A stretch of 64,000 nt of DNA from Mesorhizobium denitrificans (GCF_003403035.1 NZ_QURN01000008.1:124001-188000); one strand, 5' to 3'; numbered from the stretch's first letter, positions 36,182 through 44,412 are shown. The notes: generated by a model from the letters alone, not told the origin. Numbers and translations are program-made.

Positions 36182-37308
36182 CACGCCTGCTGCCGCAAGC
36201 CGCCGATGCGCTGCTCGGCTTCGCGCGGGTGCTAAGGTGGCACGGGTTTACGGTGGCGCCGGAACAGTCGGTTGCGTTTTTACAAAGCGTGGAACTGCTC
36301 GGCCCGCGACATATGAAAGACATTGAGGACGCGGCACTGGCGACGCTGGCTTGTCCGCCTGACCGGCGCGGCGAGTTTGATGTGCTGTTCCGCGCCTATT
36401 TCTGGGGCGATGAAGAACTCGCGGCGACGGGCGAGCCCGAGGACGAAACGGCGGTGAAGGATGCAGTGGGCGGCAATGAGCCGCCGCCCACGCCCGAAGG
36501 CAAGGAGCAGAGCGGCGCGATTGCATCTGCAACGGAAAGGCTGGCGGGGCGCGCGCTGAAACCGGGCGAAGAGAGGCTCAAGGCATTCGGGACTGCCCTG
36601 CCCTATGCGCTGCCACGGCGGCGGTCGTTTCGATCGCAGCGCGTGCGGCTCGGCGGACAGCCAGACCTTCGCCGCTCGATGCGTGCGACACTCGCAAACG
36701 ATGGGGACGTGCCTGCGCCGATGCTGCGGCGGCGCGCGCTAGTGCAGCGACCGCTGCTGTTGCTGATCGACGTTTCCGGCTCGATGAAGCAGCACACGAA
36801 CGACTACCTGCGCGTTGCGTATGCGGTGGTGCAAAATGCGGATCGCGCGGAGGTTTTCACGATGGGAACGCGGCTGACACGCATTACGCCTGCGCTGCGA
36901 TTGCGCGACCGCGCGACAGCGCTGGAGCGCGCGGCGACGCTGGTGGATGATTGGGATGGCGGCACGCGGCTGGGTCCCGCGTTGCAGGCGTTTCTATCGG
37001 TGCCGAGGTTCGGTGCATTTGCGCGCGGCGCGGCGGTGGTGCTGCTTTCGGACGGGCTGGAGCGCGGTGGACACGCGGAGCTTGAAAGCGCACTGAAACG
37101 CATTTCGGGGCGCGCTTATCGGCTTTCGATGTGTACGCCGCTGGCCGCCGACCCGCGATTTCGACCGCAGACTGCCGCGCTGCGCGCAATCCTGCCGCAT
37201 CTGGACGATCTGGTGGATGGCTCCGGGATCGAACCGCTGACCGATTTTATTCTCTCGCTCGCCCGCCGTTCAGAGCGAGCCCAAACACGCTGGAACAAGG
37301 TGTCGTGA
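36178..37308 (+). CDS. VWA-domain protein (CoxE-like)
   Basis: A 376-residue protein. The N-terminal half is helical, with an acidic linker near residues 75-110 (GEPEDETAVKDAVGG). The C-terminal von Willebrand A domain has the metal site LLLIDVSGSMKQHT near residue 200. CoxE-type proteins work with the MoxR ATPase CoxD in inserting or activating the metal centre of molybdo-hydroxylases. Start and stop overlap the neighbours (ATGA upstream, TGATG downstream), so the three genes are tightly coupled. Confidence 0.9.
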   Translation: MTRLLPQAADALLGFARVLRWHGFTVAPEQSVAFLQSVELLGPRHMKDIEDAALATLACPPDRRGEFDVLFRAYFWGDEELAATGEPEDETAVKDAVGGNEPPPTPEGKEQSGAIASATERLAGRALKPGEERLKAFGTALPYALPRRRSFRSQRVRLGGQPDLRRSMRATLANDGDVPAPMLRRRALVQRPLLLLIDVSGSMKQHTNDYLRVAYAVVQNADRAEVFTMGTRLTRITPALRLRDRATALERAATLVDDWDGGTRLGPALQAFLSVPRFGAFARGAAVVLLSDGLERGGHAELESALKRISGRAYRLSMCTPLAADPRFRPQTAALRAILPHLDDLVDGSGIEPLTDFILSLARRSERAQTRWNKVS

Positions 37309-38195
37309 TGATGAAAACAATCGACTCGCACTTTCATATTTGGCGGCAGAACGATCAGCCGTGGCTTGTCGGCCCCATGGTGCCGCGCATTTTCGGACCT
37401 TACGAGCCAATCCGCCGTGACTACCCAATCGAGGAGTTTCTGGCCGATGAGGCGGGTTCAGGCGTTGAAAAGGGCGTCTATGTGCAGACCAACTGGGCGA
37501 AAGAGAATTTTGAAAAGGAGGTCGCTTTCGTTTCGGACGCGGCGGCGCGCACGGGCTGGCCGCACGCGGTAGTTGGCTATGCAGATATGACGGTGGACGA
37601 TGTGCGCCCGCAGATCGACCGGCTGATGAAATATCCGCTGCTGCGCGGGGTGCGGATGCAATTACATTGGCACGAGACGCCAGCGTTCCGCTTTGCGCCG
37701 GACGCGAAACAGGTGATCGACCCCAAGGTGAAGGAAAATGTGCGGCGGCTGCAGGACTACGGACTGTCATTCGATTTGCAGCTTTTCCCCGCGCAGATGC
37801 AGGACGGCGCGGAGCTGGTGGGCGAGAATCCGCAGACGGATTTCATTTTGACGCATACCGGAATGCTTGTTTCGCTGGACGAAAAGACCACTGAGGAATG
37901 GAAAGCCGGTTTGCGCGCCTTGGCTCCACTGCCGAACCTTTATGCGAAATTGTCGGGGCTAGGCACCTTCGTGCATAACAACGATCAAGCCGTGATTGAC
38001 TATGTGTATGACAATGCCATCGAGATTCTTGGCAGCGACCGGCTGATGTTCGGGTCAAACTTTCCGATTGAAAAGCTTTGGACCAGCCATGCCGAATTGA
38101 TAGCAGCGCATCGCAAGGCTGCGGCGCGCCACGGCGCAGCGGCAGAGCGCAATATTTTCTGGAACACTGCCGAGCGCGTGTATCGGCCTCAGTAA
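37308..38195 (+). CDS. Amidohydrolase family protein (Amidohydro_2, lactonase-like)
   Basis: A 295-residue TIM-barrel hydrolase beginning MMKTIDSHFHIWRQNDQPWL. The HxH metal motif, DFILTHTGML and the C-terminal DRLMFGSNFPIEKLW with its Asn/Ser in place of the metal Asp are typical of the 2-pyrone-4,6-dicarboxylate lactonase/fuconolactonase group. It would hydrolyse a lactone or amide. As the last gene of the cluster it may act on the product of the molybdo-hydroxylase, such as a ring-hydroxylated heterocycle, but this is inference. Its stop overlaps the convergent GDYXXLXY gene by 7 bp. Confidence 0.88.
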   Translation: MMKTIDSHFHIWRQNDQPWLVGPMVPRIFGPYEPIRRDYPIEEFLADEAGSGVEKGVYVQTNWAKENFEKEVAFVSDAAARTGWPHAVVGYADMTVDDVRPQIDRLMKYPLLRGVRMQLHWHETPAFRFAPDAKQVIDPKVKENVRRLQDYGLSFDLQLFPAQMQDGAELVGENPQTDFILTHTGMLVSLDEKTTEEWKAGLRALAPLPNLYAKLSGLGTFVHNNDQAVIDYVYDNAIEILGSDRLMFGSNFPIEKLWTSHAELIAAHRKAAARHGAAAERNIFWNTAERVYRPQ

Positions 38196-38773
38196 AGCGG
38201 CTCCGAATAAAGCACCTTGTCTCCGTCGAGAAATTGCTTGATCTGGGCAGTGCCATCGGCTGCGACGGCAACCTTTACGAAGAAAGGCCGCTCGCGCATG
38301 TCGGTTTCTATTTGGCGGCCCTCGCCTTCCGGCAGATAAAAGCGCTCGACGCCGAATGACGGACGGATGAACGAGCCTGCGGTTTCGGACACATTCCACG
38401 ATTCCACCTGCCCGCGAATATCGACCTCGTCAGCAGTGGGTGGAGGCTCCAGCGGATCGCCTAGCGACGCGGCTTTCAGCTTCCAAACACCATCTGTGCC
38501 GGGCTCGATGCGCACAAATATTGGCATTTTGCCACCGCGGTCGGACCGGTCGGAGATGTTTTTTACAAGCTCGCCGGGAATCTGACTGATCTCGTAACCC
38601 AGCCGCACATAGTCGCCCCGCAGCAGATCACGCGGATCGACCGGCTCGACCTTGAGTAAAACTTCGCGTCCATCCCGCAGCACAGCAGCGCGACCTGCAA
38701 TAATCCAGCCAAGAAAGCCGATTTGAAGCGCAGCAACCAGCGCGGCGAGGAGCAGGGAGCGGCGCGCGGTCAT
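38189..38773 (-). CDS. GDYXXLXY domain protein
   Basis: A 194-residue protein with an N-terminal membrane anchor (LLLAALVAALQIGFLGWIIA) and the naming motif GDYVRLGY near residue 53, after VDPRDLLR. The rest is a predicted beta-rich, probably periplasmic domain. Its function is unknown, but it regularly accompanies DUF2157 membrane proteins. Here it overlaps the DUF2157 gene by 4 bp (ATGA), so the two are likely to form one complex. Confidence 0.92.
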   Translation of the reverse strand: MTARRSLLLAALVAALQIGFLGWIIAGRAAVLRDGREVLLKVEPVDPRDLLRGDYVRLGYEISQIPGELVKNISDRSDRGGKMPIFVRIEPGTDGVWKLKAASLGDPLEPPPTADEVDIRGQVESWNVSETAGSFIRPSFGVERFYLPEGEGRQIETDMRERPFFVKVAVAADGTAQIKQFLDGDKVLYSEPLY

Positions 38774-39867
38774 GTGCCCTGCCCCTGCACAATGCGGCGT
38801 TCAATCCTTGAAATGACAAACGCCACCGCCGCGAGCGCGAAACCGGAGAAGAGAAACAGTGCGCCGGTATCGACCATCGAGCCAATGGTCATGAAATAAA
38901 GCAGCGTGAGTTCCAGAATGAAGGCGAGATAGGCGACCCATCGCATCAGCCGGCTTTCGCGCCCGCGCAGAACCAAAGCGGTGACAATGCCTGCAAAGGC
39001 TATGAGCGAAAGCATCAGCATCGGCCCGAAATCATCGGCGAACTGCGCCTGTAAAAGCCCAACACCCAGCAGGAAGCAAATGAGCGGATGGATAGGTTGG
39101 GGGCCGCCCAACTGCGCAAAGCGCTCGACAGCATCCGGCGCCAGATAGGCAGCGGCAAACACGCCGATAGAGAGCGCGATGAGGATGACACCGACGGTCA
39201 CCGCGTCGTCGCTGAGCGCATAAAGAAACGCGTAGAAGAGGACGGCGAGTATGACCATGTGGCGCGCGACCCGGCTTTCTGTCCAGTATGAAATTGCCCA
39301 GATGACGGCCATGAGAACCAGGAAGATGTAACTCGGCCCATGATCGATGCGCCCCCAATCGAAGGCTATCAATAGCCACGCGCAAGCGATGAGCACCGAT
39401 GCGTTGGTCAAAATAGGCGATTTGAGCAGCACCGCCGCCAGAATGCCGCCGAGGCACCAAATCATGATCGCCTGCGCTTCGTCGCCGGACATATGATACA
39501 TCTGCCCGATGAGCGCGATTGAAGCGCCGAACGCCGCCAGCCCTATGAGATAAAGCGCCTCGCCGAAGCTGGTTCTTTCCCGCGCCTTCAGCGCAGCACC
39601 ACCCAGATAGCTGACGGCAATGATTGCGAACAGTCCAAGCACGCGGACAATGCGAGGAATCTCGTCGATGTTTGCGGCAATGAGGATGAGAATGGCTGCG
39701 CAGACCAACACAGCGGCCATCACCGATAGAACCGCGCCCAGACTTATCGCTGAACGACTGGTTTGCTCGACATCGCGGCGCAGCGCTGCTGCGGTTGCCG
39801 CGTCGATCAATCCCCGCTCTGCCCATCGATCAATGTCGTGAGATAGTTTGCCAGCGTATGTTGCCAT
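38770..39867 (-). CDS. DUF2157 domain membrane protein
   Basis: A 365-residue protein. A short soluble N-terminus (DIDRWAERGLIDAATAAALR) matches the DUF2157 core, and about ten membrane helices follow. No function is known for the family. It is the first gene of a two-gene operon with the GDYXXLXY protein and diverges from the DUF1127 genes across a 289-bp regulatory gap. Confidence 0.9.
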   Translation of the reverse strand: MATYAGKLSHDIDRWAERGLIDAATAAALRRDVEQTSRSAISLGAVLSVMAAVLVCAAILILIAANIDEIPRIVRVLGLFAIIAVSYLGGAALKARERTSFGEALYLIGLAAFGASIALIGQMYHMSGDEAQAIMIWCLGGILAAVLLKSPILTNASVLIACAWLLIAFDWGRIDHGPSYIFLVLMAVIWAISYWTESRVARHMVILAVLFYAFLYALSDDAVTVGVILIALSIGVFAAAYLAPDAVERFAQLGGPQPIHPLICFLLGVGLLQAQFADDFGPMLMLSLIAFAGIVTALVLRGRESRLMRWVAYLAFILELTLLYFMTIGSMVDTGALFLFSGFALAAVAFVISRIERRIVQGQGT

Positions 39868-40156
39868 GCGTTTCGGTACTCGACCGGCCCCCTCAACCTA
39901 TGCGTGACACGCAATCATAAAGAGCTACCTAGGTTTGAACGAATTGTCCATCAAACGGATCTGTACACGTACATCTGCATTCAAGCGACTGACGTAACGT
40001 CAAGCGAATCAAGGGTTAATTCCGATTAATGGTGCAATGCAAAACACGCATTGCTGCTATGCAGCATCGCATCTTTAAAGCCCGGAGCAGCCAGACTATC
40101 TAGACATTGTTCACAGAGATTGAAGAAACAGAACTAAAGACGAAACGAGAACTGAA
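39868..40156 (+). promoter_or_regulatory. Regulatory region upstream of the DUF1127 genes
   Basis: It contains an almost operator-like palindrome TGACGTAACGTCA (39990-40002) and a direct repeat TCAAGCGA (39981-39988 and 40000-40007) spaced 19 bp. Two small hairpins follow: GCAATGC/GCATTGC and TGCTGC/GCAGCA (40035-40066). TTGCTG (40051-40056) and TTTAAA (40074-40079), 17 bases apart, are a possible sigma-70 promoter. I see no clear RpoH or EcfG consensus, although relatives of this locus are RpoH-driven. Confidence 0.45.
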
Positions 40157-40297
40157 ATGAGCTTGATCCGTAATTTCCGCAACTGGCGTCGTTACCGTGA
40201 GACTGTCACGGAGTTGAACCGCCTTTCGAACCGTGAGTTGGCCGACCTCGGCATCAACCGCACCGACATTCACATGGTGGCCCGCAAGGCCATCTAA
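40157..40297 (+). CDS. DUF1127 small protein, first copy
   Basis: A 46-residue, Arg-rich protein reading MSLIRNFRNWRRYRETVTEL and then RLSNRELADLGINRTD, which is the YjiS-like DUF1127 core. In Rhodobacter the orthologous small protein CcaF1 is encoded just upstream of the CcsR sRNAs and influences RNA turnover. The gene is the first of a tandem pair separated by 45 bp, and the pair leads into the hairpin array, so a shared transcript is expected. Weak ribosome site (GAGAACTGAA). Confidence 0.93.
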   Translation: MSLIRNFRNWRRYRETVTELNRLSNRELADLGINRTDIHMVARKAI

Positions 40298-40342
40298 TAA
40301 GTCCGGCGCGAATACCGCGACAGACAGCGAAAGAACAAGAAA

Positions 40343-40483
40343 ATGAACATCATCGAGAACTACAGAAACTGGCGCCGCTATCGGGAAACCGTTTCCGAGT
40401 TGAGCCGCCTTTCAAACCGCCACCTTGCCGACCTCGGCATCAACCGCGGTGAAATTCCTTCGGTCGCCCGCCGGGCGATCTGA
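40343..40483 (+). CDS. DUF1127 small protein, second copy
   Basis: Another 46-residue DUF1127 protein, MNIIENYRNWRRYRETVSEL followed by RLSNRHLADLGINRGE. About two thirds of its residues match the first copy, with the same length, so this is a tandem duplication that has diverged at both ends. Its stop codon lies 17 bases before the first CCUCCUCCC hairpin. AAGAACAAGAAA is the only purine-rich leader. Confidence 0.92.
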   Translation: MNIIENYRNWRRYRETVSELSRLSNRHLADLGINRGEIPSVARRAI

Positions 40484-40500
40484 AGATAACAGCTTCGTTG

Positions 40501-40522
40501 CGGCCCACCTCCTCCCGGGCCG
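40501..40522 (+). ncRNA. Array hairpin 1
   Basis: CGGCCC (40501-40506) pairs perfectly with GGGCCG (40517-40522). The loop is A followed by CCTCCTCCC (40508-40516). AC-rich linker after it (AAACGGAAAAC) is a likely cleavage site. Confidence 0.85.
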
Positions 40523-40532
40523 AAACGGAAAA

Positions 40533-40567
40533 CAGCCAATCGTCATCCTCCTCCCGATGATTGGCTG
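40533..40567 (+). ncRNA. Array hairpin 2
   Basis: CAGCCAAT (40533-40540) pairs with ATTGGCTG (40560-40567), with CATC/GATG possible inside. CCTCCTCCC is at 40547-40555. Confidence 0.85.
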
Positions 40568-40575
40568 ACCTTAAC

Positions 40576-40611
40576 GGCACCCACCGAATCCCTCCTCCCT
40601 CGGTGGGTGCC
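40576..40611 (+). ncRNA. Array hairpin 3
   Basis: The strongest unit: a perfect 12-bp stem, GGCACCCACCGA (40576-40587) with TCGGTGGGTGCC (40600-40611). The 12-base loop is ATC plus CCTCCTCCC (40591-40599). Confidence 0.9.
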
Positions 40612-40620
40612 GCAAGGCCC

Positions 40621-40641
40621 AAGGCAGATTGCCGCTGCCTT
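40621..40641 (+). ncRNA. Array hairpin 4, degenerate (no motif)
   Basis: AAGGCAG (40621-40627) pairs with CTGCCTT (40635-40641). The loop ATTGCCG sits where the 41-nt period predicts a CCTCCTCCC, near 40633. It looks like a decayed or diverged unit. Confidence 0.6.
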
Positions 40642-40661
40642 AAAGCGAACGGCAAAGGAAT

Positions 40662-40696
40662 TTCGCAGCGGCTATCCTCCTCCCAGCCAATGCGAA
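40662..40696 (+). ncRNA. Array hairpin 5
   Basis: TTCGCA (40662-40667) pairs with TGCGAA (40691-40696) and GGCT (40670-40673) with AGCC (40685-40688), with a GC/AA internal loop. CCTCCTCCC is at 40676-40684 in the apical loop. Confidence 0.8.
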
Positions 40697-40702
40697 TATA
40701 GG

Positions 40703-40731
40703 CCGGTTCCAACCCTCCTCCCTGGAGCCGG
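40703..40731 (+). ncRNA. Array hairpin 6
   Basis: CCGGTTCCA (40703-40711) pairs with TGGAGCCGG (40723-40731) with one T-G wobble. CCTCCTCCC is at 40714-40722 in the loop. Confidence 0.85.
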
Positions 40732-40743
40732 TCCCACATACAG

Positions 40744-40774
40744 CGCTCGCCGGATCCTCCTCCCCCGGCGGGCG
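40744..40774 (+). ncRNA. Array hairpin 7, possible terminator
   Basis: CGCTCGCCGG (40744-40753) pairs with CCGGCGGGCG (40765-40774) with one wobble. CCTCCTCCC (40756-40764) fills the loop. TTGTGCTTTT follows, so this hairpin may also stop transcription before trmFO. Confidence 0.85.
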
Positions 40775-40825
40775 TTGTGCTTTTCAGGGTTTGATTTTGT
40801 AGCGGCGCAGGTCTATCTCGCGCGC

Positions 40826-42247
40826 ATGACCCAAAAGCCCATTCACATCATCGGCGGCGGTTTAGCCGGTTCGGAAGCCGCGTGGCAGGCCGCGCAAGCT
40901 GGCGTGCCCGTTATTCTGCATGAAATGCGCGGCGTGCGCGGCACGGATGCCCACAAAACCGACGGGCTCGCGGAGTTGGTTTGCTCCAACTCGTTCCGGT
41001 CAGATGATGCGGAAAACAATGCGGTCGGGCTGATCCATGCGGAAATGCGGCTGGCGAACTCGCTGATCATGGCTTGTGCCGATGCCAATCAGGTGCCCGC
41101 AGGCGGCGCGCTGGCTGTAGACCGCGACGGATTTTCCGATGCCGTGACGGCAAAGCTGGAAGCGCATCCGCTGATTACGATTGTGCGCGAAGAAATAACC
41201 GGACTGCCGCCCGAAGAGTGGGACCAGGCGATCATTGCGACCGGCCCGCTGACCGCGCCGTTCCTTGCGCAGGCAATTGCCGAGCGCACCGGCGCGGATG
41301 CGCTGGCGTTTTTCGATGCGATTGCGCCAATCGTGCATTTCGACTCGATCAACATGGATATTTGCTGGTTCCAATCGCGCTACGACAAGGTTGGGCCGGG
41401 CGGGACGGGCAAGGATTACATCAACTGCCCGATGGATAAGGCGCAATACGAGGCGTTCGTCGCCGCGCTGATCGATGGGCAGAAAACTGAGTTCAAGCAA
41501 TGGGAAGGCACGCCCTATTTTGACGGCTGCCTGCCGATCGAGGTGATGGCGGAACGCGGGCCGGAAACGCTGCGCCACGGGCCGATGAAGCCTATGGGGC
41601 TGACCAACGCGCATAACCCTACCGTAAAAGCCTATGCGGTCGTGCAGTTGCGGCAGGATAATGCGCTCGGCACGCTGTATAATATGGTCGGGTTCCAGAC
41701 CAAGCTGAAGCATGGCGAGCAGGTGCGCGTTTTCAAGACGATACCGGGCCTGGAAAACGCCGAATTTGCGCGACTCGGCGGCCTGCATCGCAACACATAT
41801 ATCAACTCGCCGACCTTGCTGGATGCTTCATTGCAGCTCAAGGAGCGGCAGGGGTTGAGATTTGCCGGGCAAATCACCGGTTGTGAAGGCTATGTCGAAA
41901 GCGCTGCCATCGGGCTGCTGGCAGGTCGATTCGCTGCGGCGGAACGGATGGGGCAAGCGGTTTCGGTGCCGCCTGTGACAACGGCATTCGGCGCGCTGCT
42001 GAATCATATCACCGGTGGGCATATCGTGTCCGACGATGAGCCGGGCAAGCGTTCGTTCCAGCCAATGAACATCAATTTCGGGCTGTTTCCGCCGCTGCCG
42101 GCTGGCATGAAGCTCAAACCGGATGGGTTTGAAGGGCGCTTTCGCGGCAAGGACAAGAGCGTCGCGAAGAAGAAGGCGACAACCGCGCGCGCCATTGCCG
42201 ACTGCCGCGAATGGCTCGGGTTGGAGAACAAAGCAGCAGCGGAGTGA
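40826..42247 (+). CDS. trmFO: Folate/FAD-dependent tRNA m5U54 methyltransferase
   Basis: Makes 5-methyluridine at position 54 of the tRNA T loop with methylene-tetrahydrofolate and FADH2. The 473-residue protein begins [20 protein letters not shown], which contains the FAD-binding GxGxxG. It also has the family stretches [23 protein letters not shown] and [19 protein letters not shown]. The ATG at 40826 fits the family; an upstream open frame runs through the hairpin array and is not coding. There is no clear Shine-Dalgarno. It converges on the SGNH gene with a 20-bp gap. Confidence 0.96.
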   Translation: MTQKPIHIIGGGLAGSEAAWQAAQAGVPVILHEMRGVRGTDAHKTDGLAELVCSNSFRSDDAENNAVGLIHAEMRLANSLIMACADANQVPAGGALAVDRDGFSDAVTAKLEAHPLITIVREEITGLPPEEWDQAIIATGPLTAPFLAQAIAERTGADALAFFDAIAPIVHFDSINMDICWFQSRYDKVGPGGTGKDYINCPMDKAQYEAFVAALIDGQKTEFKQWEGTPYFDGCLPIEVMAERGPETLRHGPMKPMGLTNAHNPTVKAYAVVQLRQDNALGTLYNMVGFQTKLKHGEQVRVFKTIPGLENAEFARLGGLHRNTYINSPTLLDASLQLKERQGLRFAGQITGCEGYVESAAIGLLAGRFAAAERMGQAVSVPPVTTAFGALLNHITGGHIVSDDEPGKRSFQPMNINFGLFPPLPAGMKLKPDGFEGRFRGKDKSVAKKKATTARAIADCREWLGLENKAAAE

Positions 42248-42267
42248 ATTGTGACATTGGGGCAAGC

Positions 42268-44412
42268 TCACTCATCGCGCAGCGATGCGATATCTGGCGC
42301 GGGCAGGCCAAGAATCTGCTTCGCCTCCGCATAAGCCGCATCGGCAATATGCGCATGACCCTCGGCAGTGGGATGGAACGGCCCGCCGAGACATGCCTCA
42401 ACCAGATCCAGCACGCCCCATTGACTCGTCGGCGGCGGAGTACCGCTCGCGCGATATTGCACGAACAGGCAGATGTCATTGATGTTGCGCACCCAACGCT
42501 GGCGCGGCGCATAAGGCCGCGTGTCCCGCACGGCGCGATAATCCAGATCGCGATAGGCGGAAAACGGCTCGAAATCGAACCAGCGAAACTGCTGATTTAC
42601 GCGATCCACATAGGGCAGCATCATGTTCTCAATTGCGGAAACCGGCAAAGTCGAGCGGTTCTGTGCGCAAACGCCGTGCTTTGCGAACGCATCGCGGTGC
42701 GAATCCACAAAGTGCCAGTTGCCCGCAGCGGCGGCGGACTTTAGTGCGGGGTAGAGCTTTTTATTGGCGAAATCGCTAACCAAGCGCAGTGTCGGCACAT
42801 CCAGAAACAACATGCCGCCGACATTGAAGCCTTCCATGCGCTCGCGCGGGTCCTGCTCGCCGCAAACGCGCCCATTCTCGTTCAGCTCGATTTTCGGAAA
42901 CGCCGTCATGATGACATTCGGCTTGCCGGCAGACGTGCGGATCGGCAGCGGCGCGAGCGCCTTGCGCAGGGCGGCAAAGCGGGCAGGTAATTCGCGAAGT
43001 TTGCGCTCCGCCTCGGCGACATCATGCGCCTTAACAACACGCGCGATGCGGGTGAGCATGCTCTGGCCAACGACGTTAAACTGGGTCGGCAGGTCGGCAA
43101 GCGGCGGGCGCTGCCTGGTGAGCACATCGACGATCATCGGCGTGAAGCCGACATCATTGCCGCCGATGGAAACCAGCAACAGGTCGATGGGCCGCAAGAA
43201 GCGGCCTTGCGGACAACGCAGGAGCGGCACGGAATTGTAAGTCCTGCCATTTTGCGAAATGGGCTGATCGAGGCGGAGCGCCTGCGGCGCAGCGCGCGTG
43301 ATGGGGTCGCGGCAAAGCTCGATCGTCAGCCGGTCGATCTCGCTCATGTCGCGGCGGCGCGGTCCATCACCGGTCAACTGGCCGGGGTCGATGCCCTCCG
43401 CACCCTTGTACGGAAGCAGCAGCCCTTCCGCGACCTCGGCACCGGAACAGGCATAACCGAGGAAGGTGACGGCACTGTGCTTCGGGTCAGCCAGCGCGAT
43501 CTGCAAGGCCGTGCGCAGATGGTAGCTATATGCCGAGCGGTGACACTTGCGGTCCATCCAGTTGGCGGGGCCGTTTTGCGAGCGCACGGGCAGCGAATGC
43601 GATTTCTTGTAGCGGATTTTCTGCACGTCCTCGTCGTAAACGAACGCCTTGTTGAGATTCGCGCGCTGCGACTGTCGGTCAATCTCGACGGGCGAATCCG
43701 GGTTGCCCTCACCGGAGGAAAAACTGTCGCCAATGCCGACGATGAGACGGTCTTTAACTGCGATACGCTGGGCGGGCAGCTCCGTGCCATCCGGCAGAGT
43801 TACGGAGACGGAAACGCCCTGCTCCGCATCTGGCCGGGTTGGTTCGAACGGAATGCGGGCGGTGATTTCAGCAGTGCAGTCCGCGGTGCGGACGGCGTTG
43901 AGCGCGCCACGCTGAATGAACGCCGCGCGATCCGCCTTCCAGATGCACTGGCCGGTGGGCGGCTCAATCAGCTTGACCTCGACGGTGTGGCCCTGCGGCA
44001 TGACATAGTCAGTGCGTAGACCTTCGCCAAAGCGATCCACTGTGCAGGACGAATGCCATTGCGAATTCGCGTTCCAGCAAAAGGCCTTGCGGCGATTGAT
44101 GTGGTGCGCCCAACCACGCTCTGGCCGTCCGCTGGCGCGGGGATTCGAGTAGAGCGCGGCGTCCGTTTTGTACCATTCGCGCAGCCAGCGCGGATCGTTC
44201 AGGACACGCTCAAGGTCGGAAACGACGGTGGCCGGGGCAGTGCCGCCGTGCGCGGCAAGCACATCGGCCAACGCCTCACGCTGCATGTCGAAATCGGTGG
44301 TGTCGGTGAAAAAGCGGAACGGGTGTTGTACACGCCAGTCTATCGAAGGCGACGCACTCGCCGCGACCGAGGACGCAAGCCAAGCCAAGAGGAATGCTAT
44401 CGCCCGAAACAT
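42268..44412 (-). CDS. Exported SGNH/GDSL-type hydrolase
   Basis: A 714-residue protein with signal peptide MFRAIAFLLAWLASSVAASA. An N-terminal beta-rich region of about 200 residues is followed by a serine hydrolase domain. Block I is GIGDSFSSGEGNPDS near residue 223, block III is SIGGNDVGFTP, and the catalytic His lies in PFHPTAEGHAHIADAAY near the C-terminus. Block V has no Asp three residues before the His, as in some actinobacterial SGNH esterases. An esterase or acylhydrolase acting outside the cytoplasm is likely; the substrate is unknown. I chose the ATG at 44412 because the signal peptide starts there. It stands alone. Confidence 0.85.
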   Translation of the reverse strand: MFRAIAFLLAWLASSVAASASPSIDWRVQHPFRFFTDTTDFDMQREALADVLAAHGGTAPATVVSDLERVLNDPRWLREWYKTDAALYSNPRASGRPERGWAHHINRRKAFCWNANSQWHSSCTVDRFGEGLRTDYVMPQGHTVEVKLIEPPTGQCIWKADRAAFIQRGALNAVRTADCTAEITARIPFEPTRPDAEQGVSVSVTLPDGTELPAQRIAVKDRLIVGIGDSFSSGEGNPDSPVEIDRQSQRANLNKAFVYDEDVQKIRYKKSHSLPVRSQNGPANWMDRKCHRSAYSYHLRTALQIALADPKHSAVTFLGYACSGAEVAEGLLLPYKGAEGIDPGQLTGDGPRRRDMSEIDRLTIELCRDPITRAAPQALRLDQPISQNGRTYNSVPLLRCPQGRFLRPIDLLLVSIGGNDVGFTPMIVDVLTRQRPPLADLPTQFNVVGQSMLTRIARVVKAHDVAEAERKLRELPARFAALRKALAPLPIRTSAGKPNVIMTAFPKIELNENGRVCGEQDPRERMEGFNVGGMLFLDVPTLRLVSDFANKKLYPALKSAAAAGNWHFVDSHRDAFAKHGVCAQNRSTLPVSAIENMMLPYVDRVNQQFRWFDFEPFSAYRDLDYRAVRDTRPYAPRQRWVRNINDICLFVQYRASGTPPPTSQWGVLDLVEACLGGPFHPTAEGHAHIADAAYAEAKQILGLPAPDIASLRDE

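Larger units (their letters stand above)
40501..40774 (+). ncRNA. CcsR/cuckoo-type array: seven hairpins, six with CCUCCUCCC loops
   Basis: Between the second DUF1127 gene and trmFO lie seven stem-loops in 274 nt. Six show the identical nine-base loop sequence CCUCCUCCC at 40508, 40547, 40591, 40676, 40714 and 40756. The spacings are 39, 44, 85, 38 and 42; the double gap is filled by a hairpin that lacks the motif. Stem sequences differ while the loops do not, so the loop is under selection. The motif is complementary to an extended Shine-Dalgarno (GGGAGGAGG). This fits the CcsR sRNAs of Rhodobacter sphaeroides and the cuckoo RNA family of rhizobia, which are cleaved from a DUF1127 co-transcript and induced by stress. 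TTGTGCTTTT after the last hairpin may end transcription. Strand follows from DUF1127. Confidence 0.88.

Noticed and set aside
31351-37308. Aerobic CO dehydrogenase (cox) cluster
   Set aside because: Gene order fits, but the Mo-subunit loop AMRGFG lacks the CO dehydrogenase signature.
40440-40739. 99-codon minus-strand ORF
   Set aside because: It runs through the hairpin array and the DUF1127 end; its composition simply reflects the repeated loops.
40501-40774. Hairpin array as a CRISPR or terminator cluster
   Set aside because: Repeats are only nine bases, each inside its own stem, with no cas genes; only the last unit has a T-rich tail.
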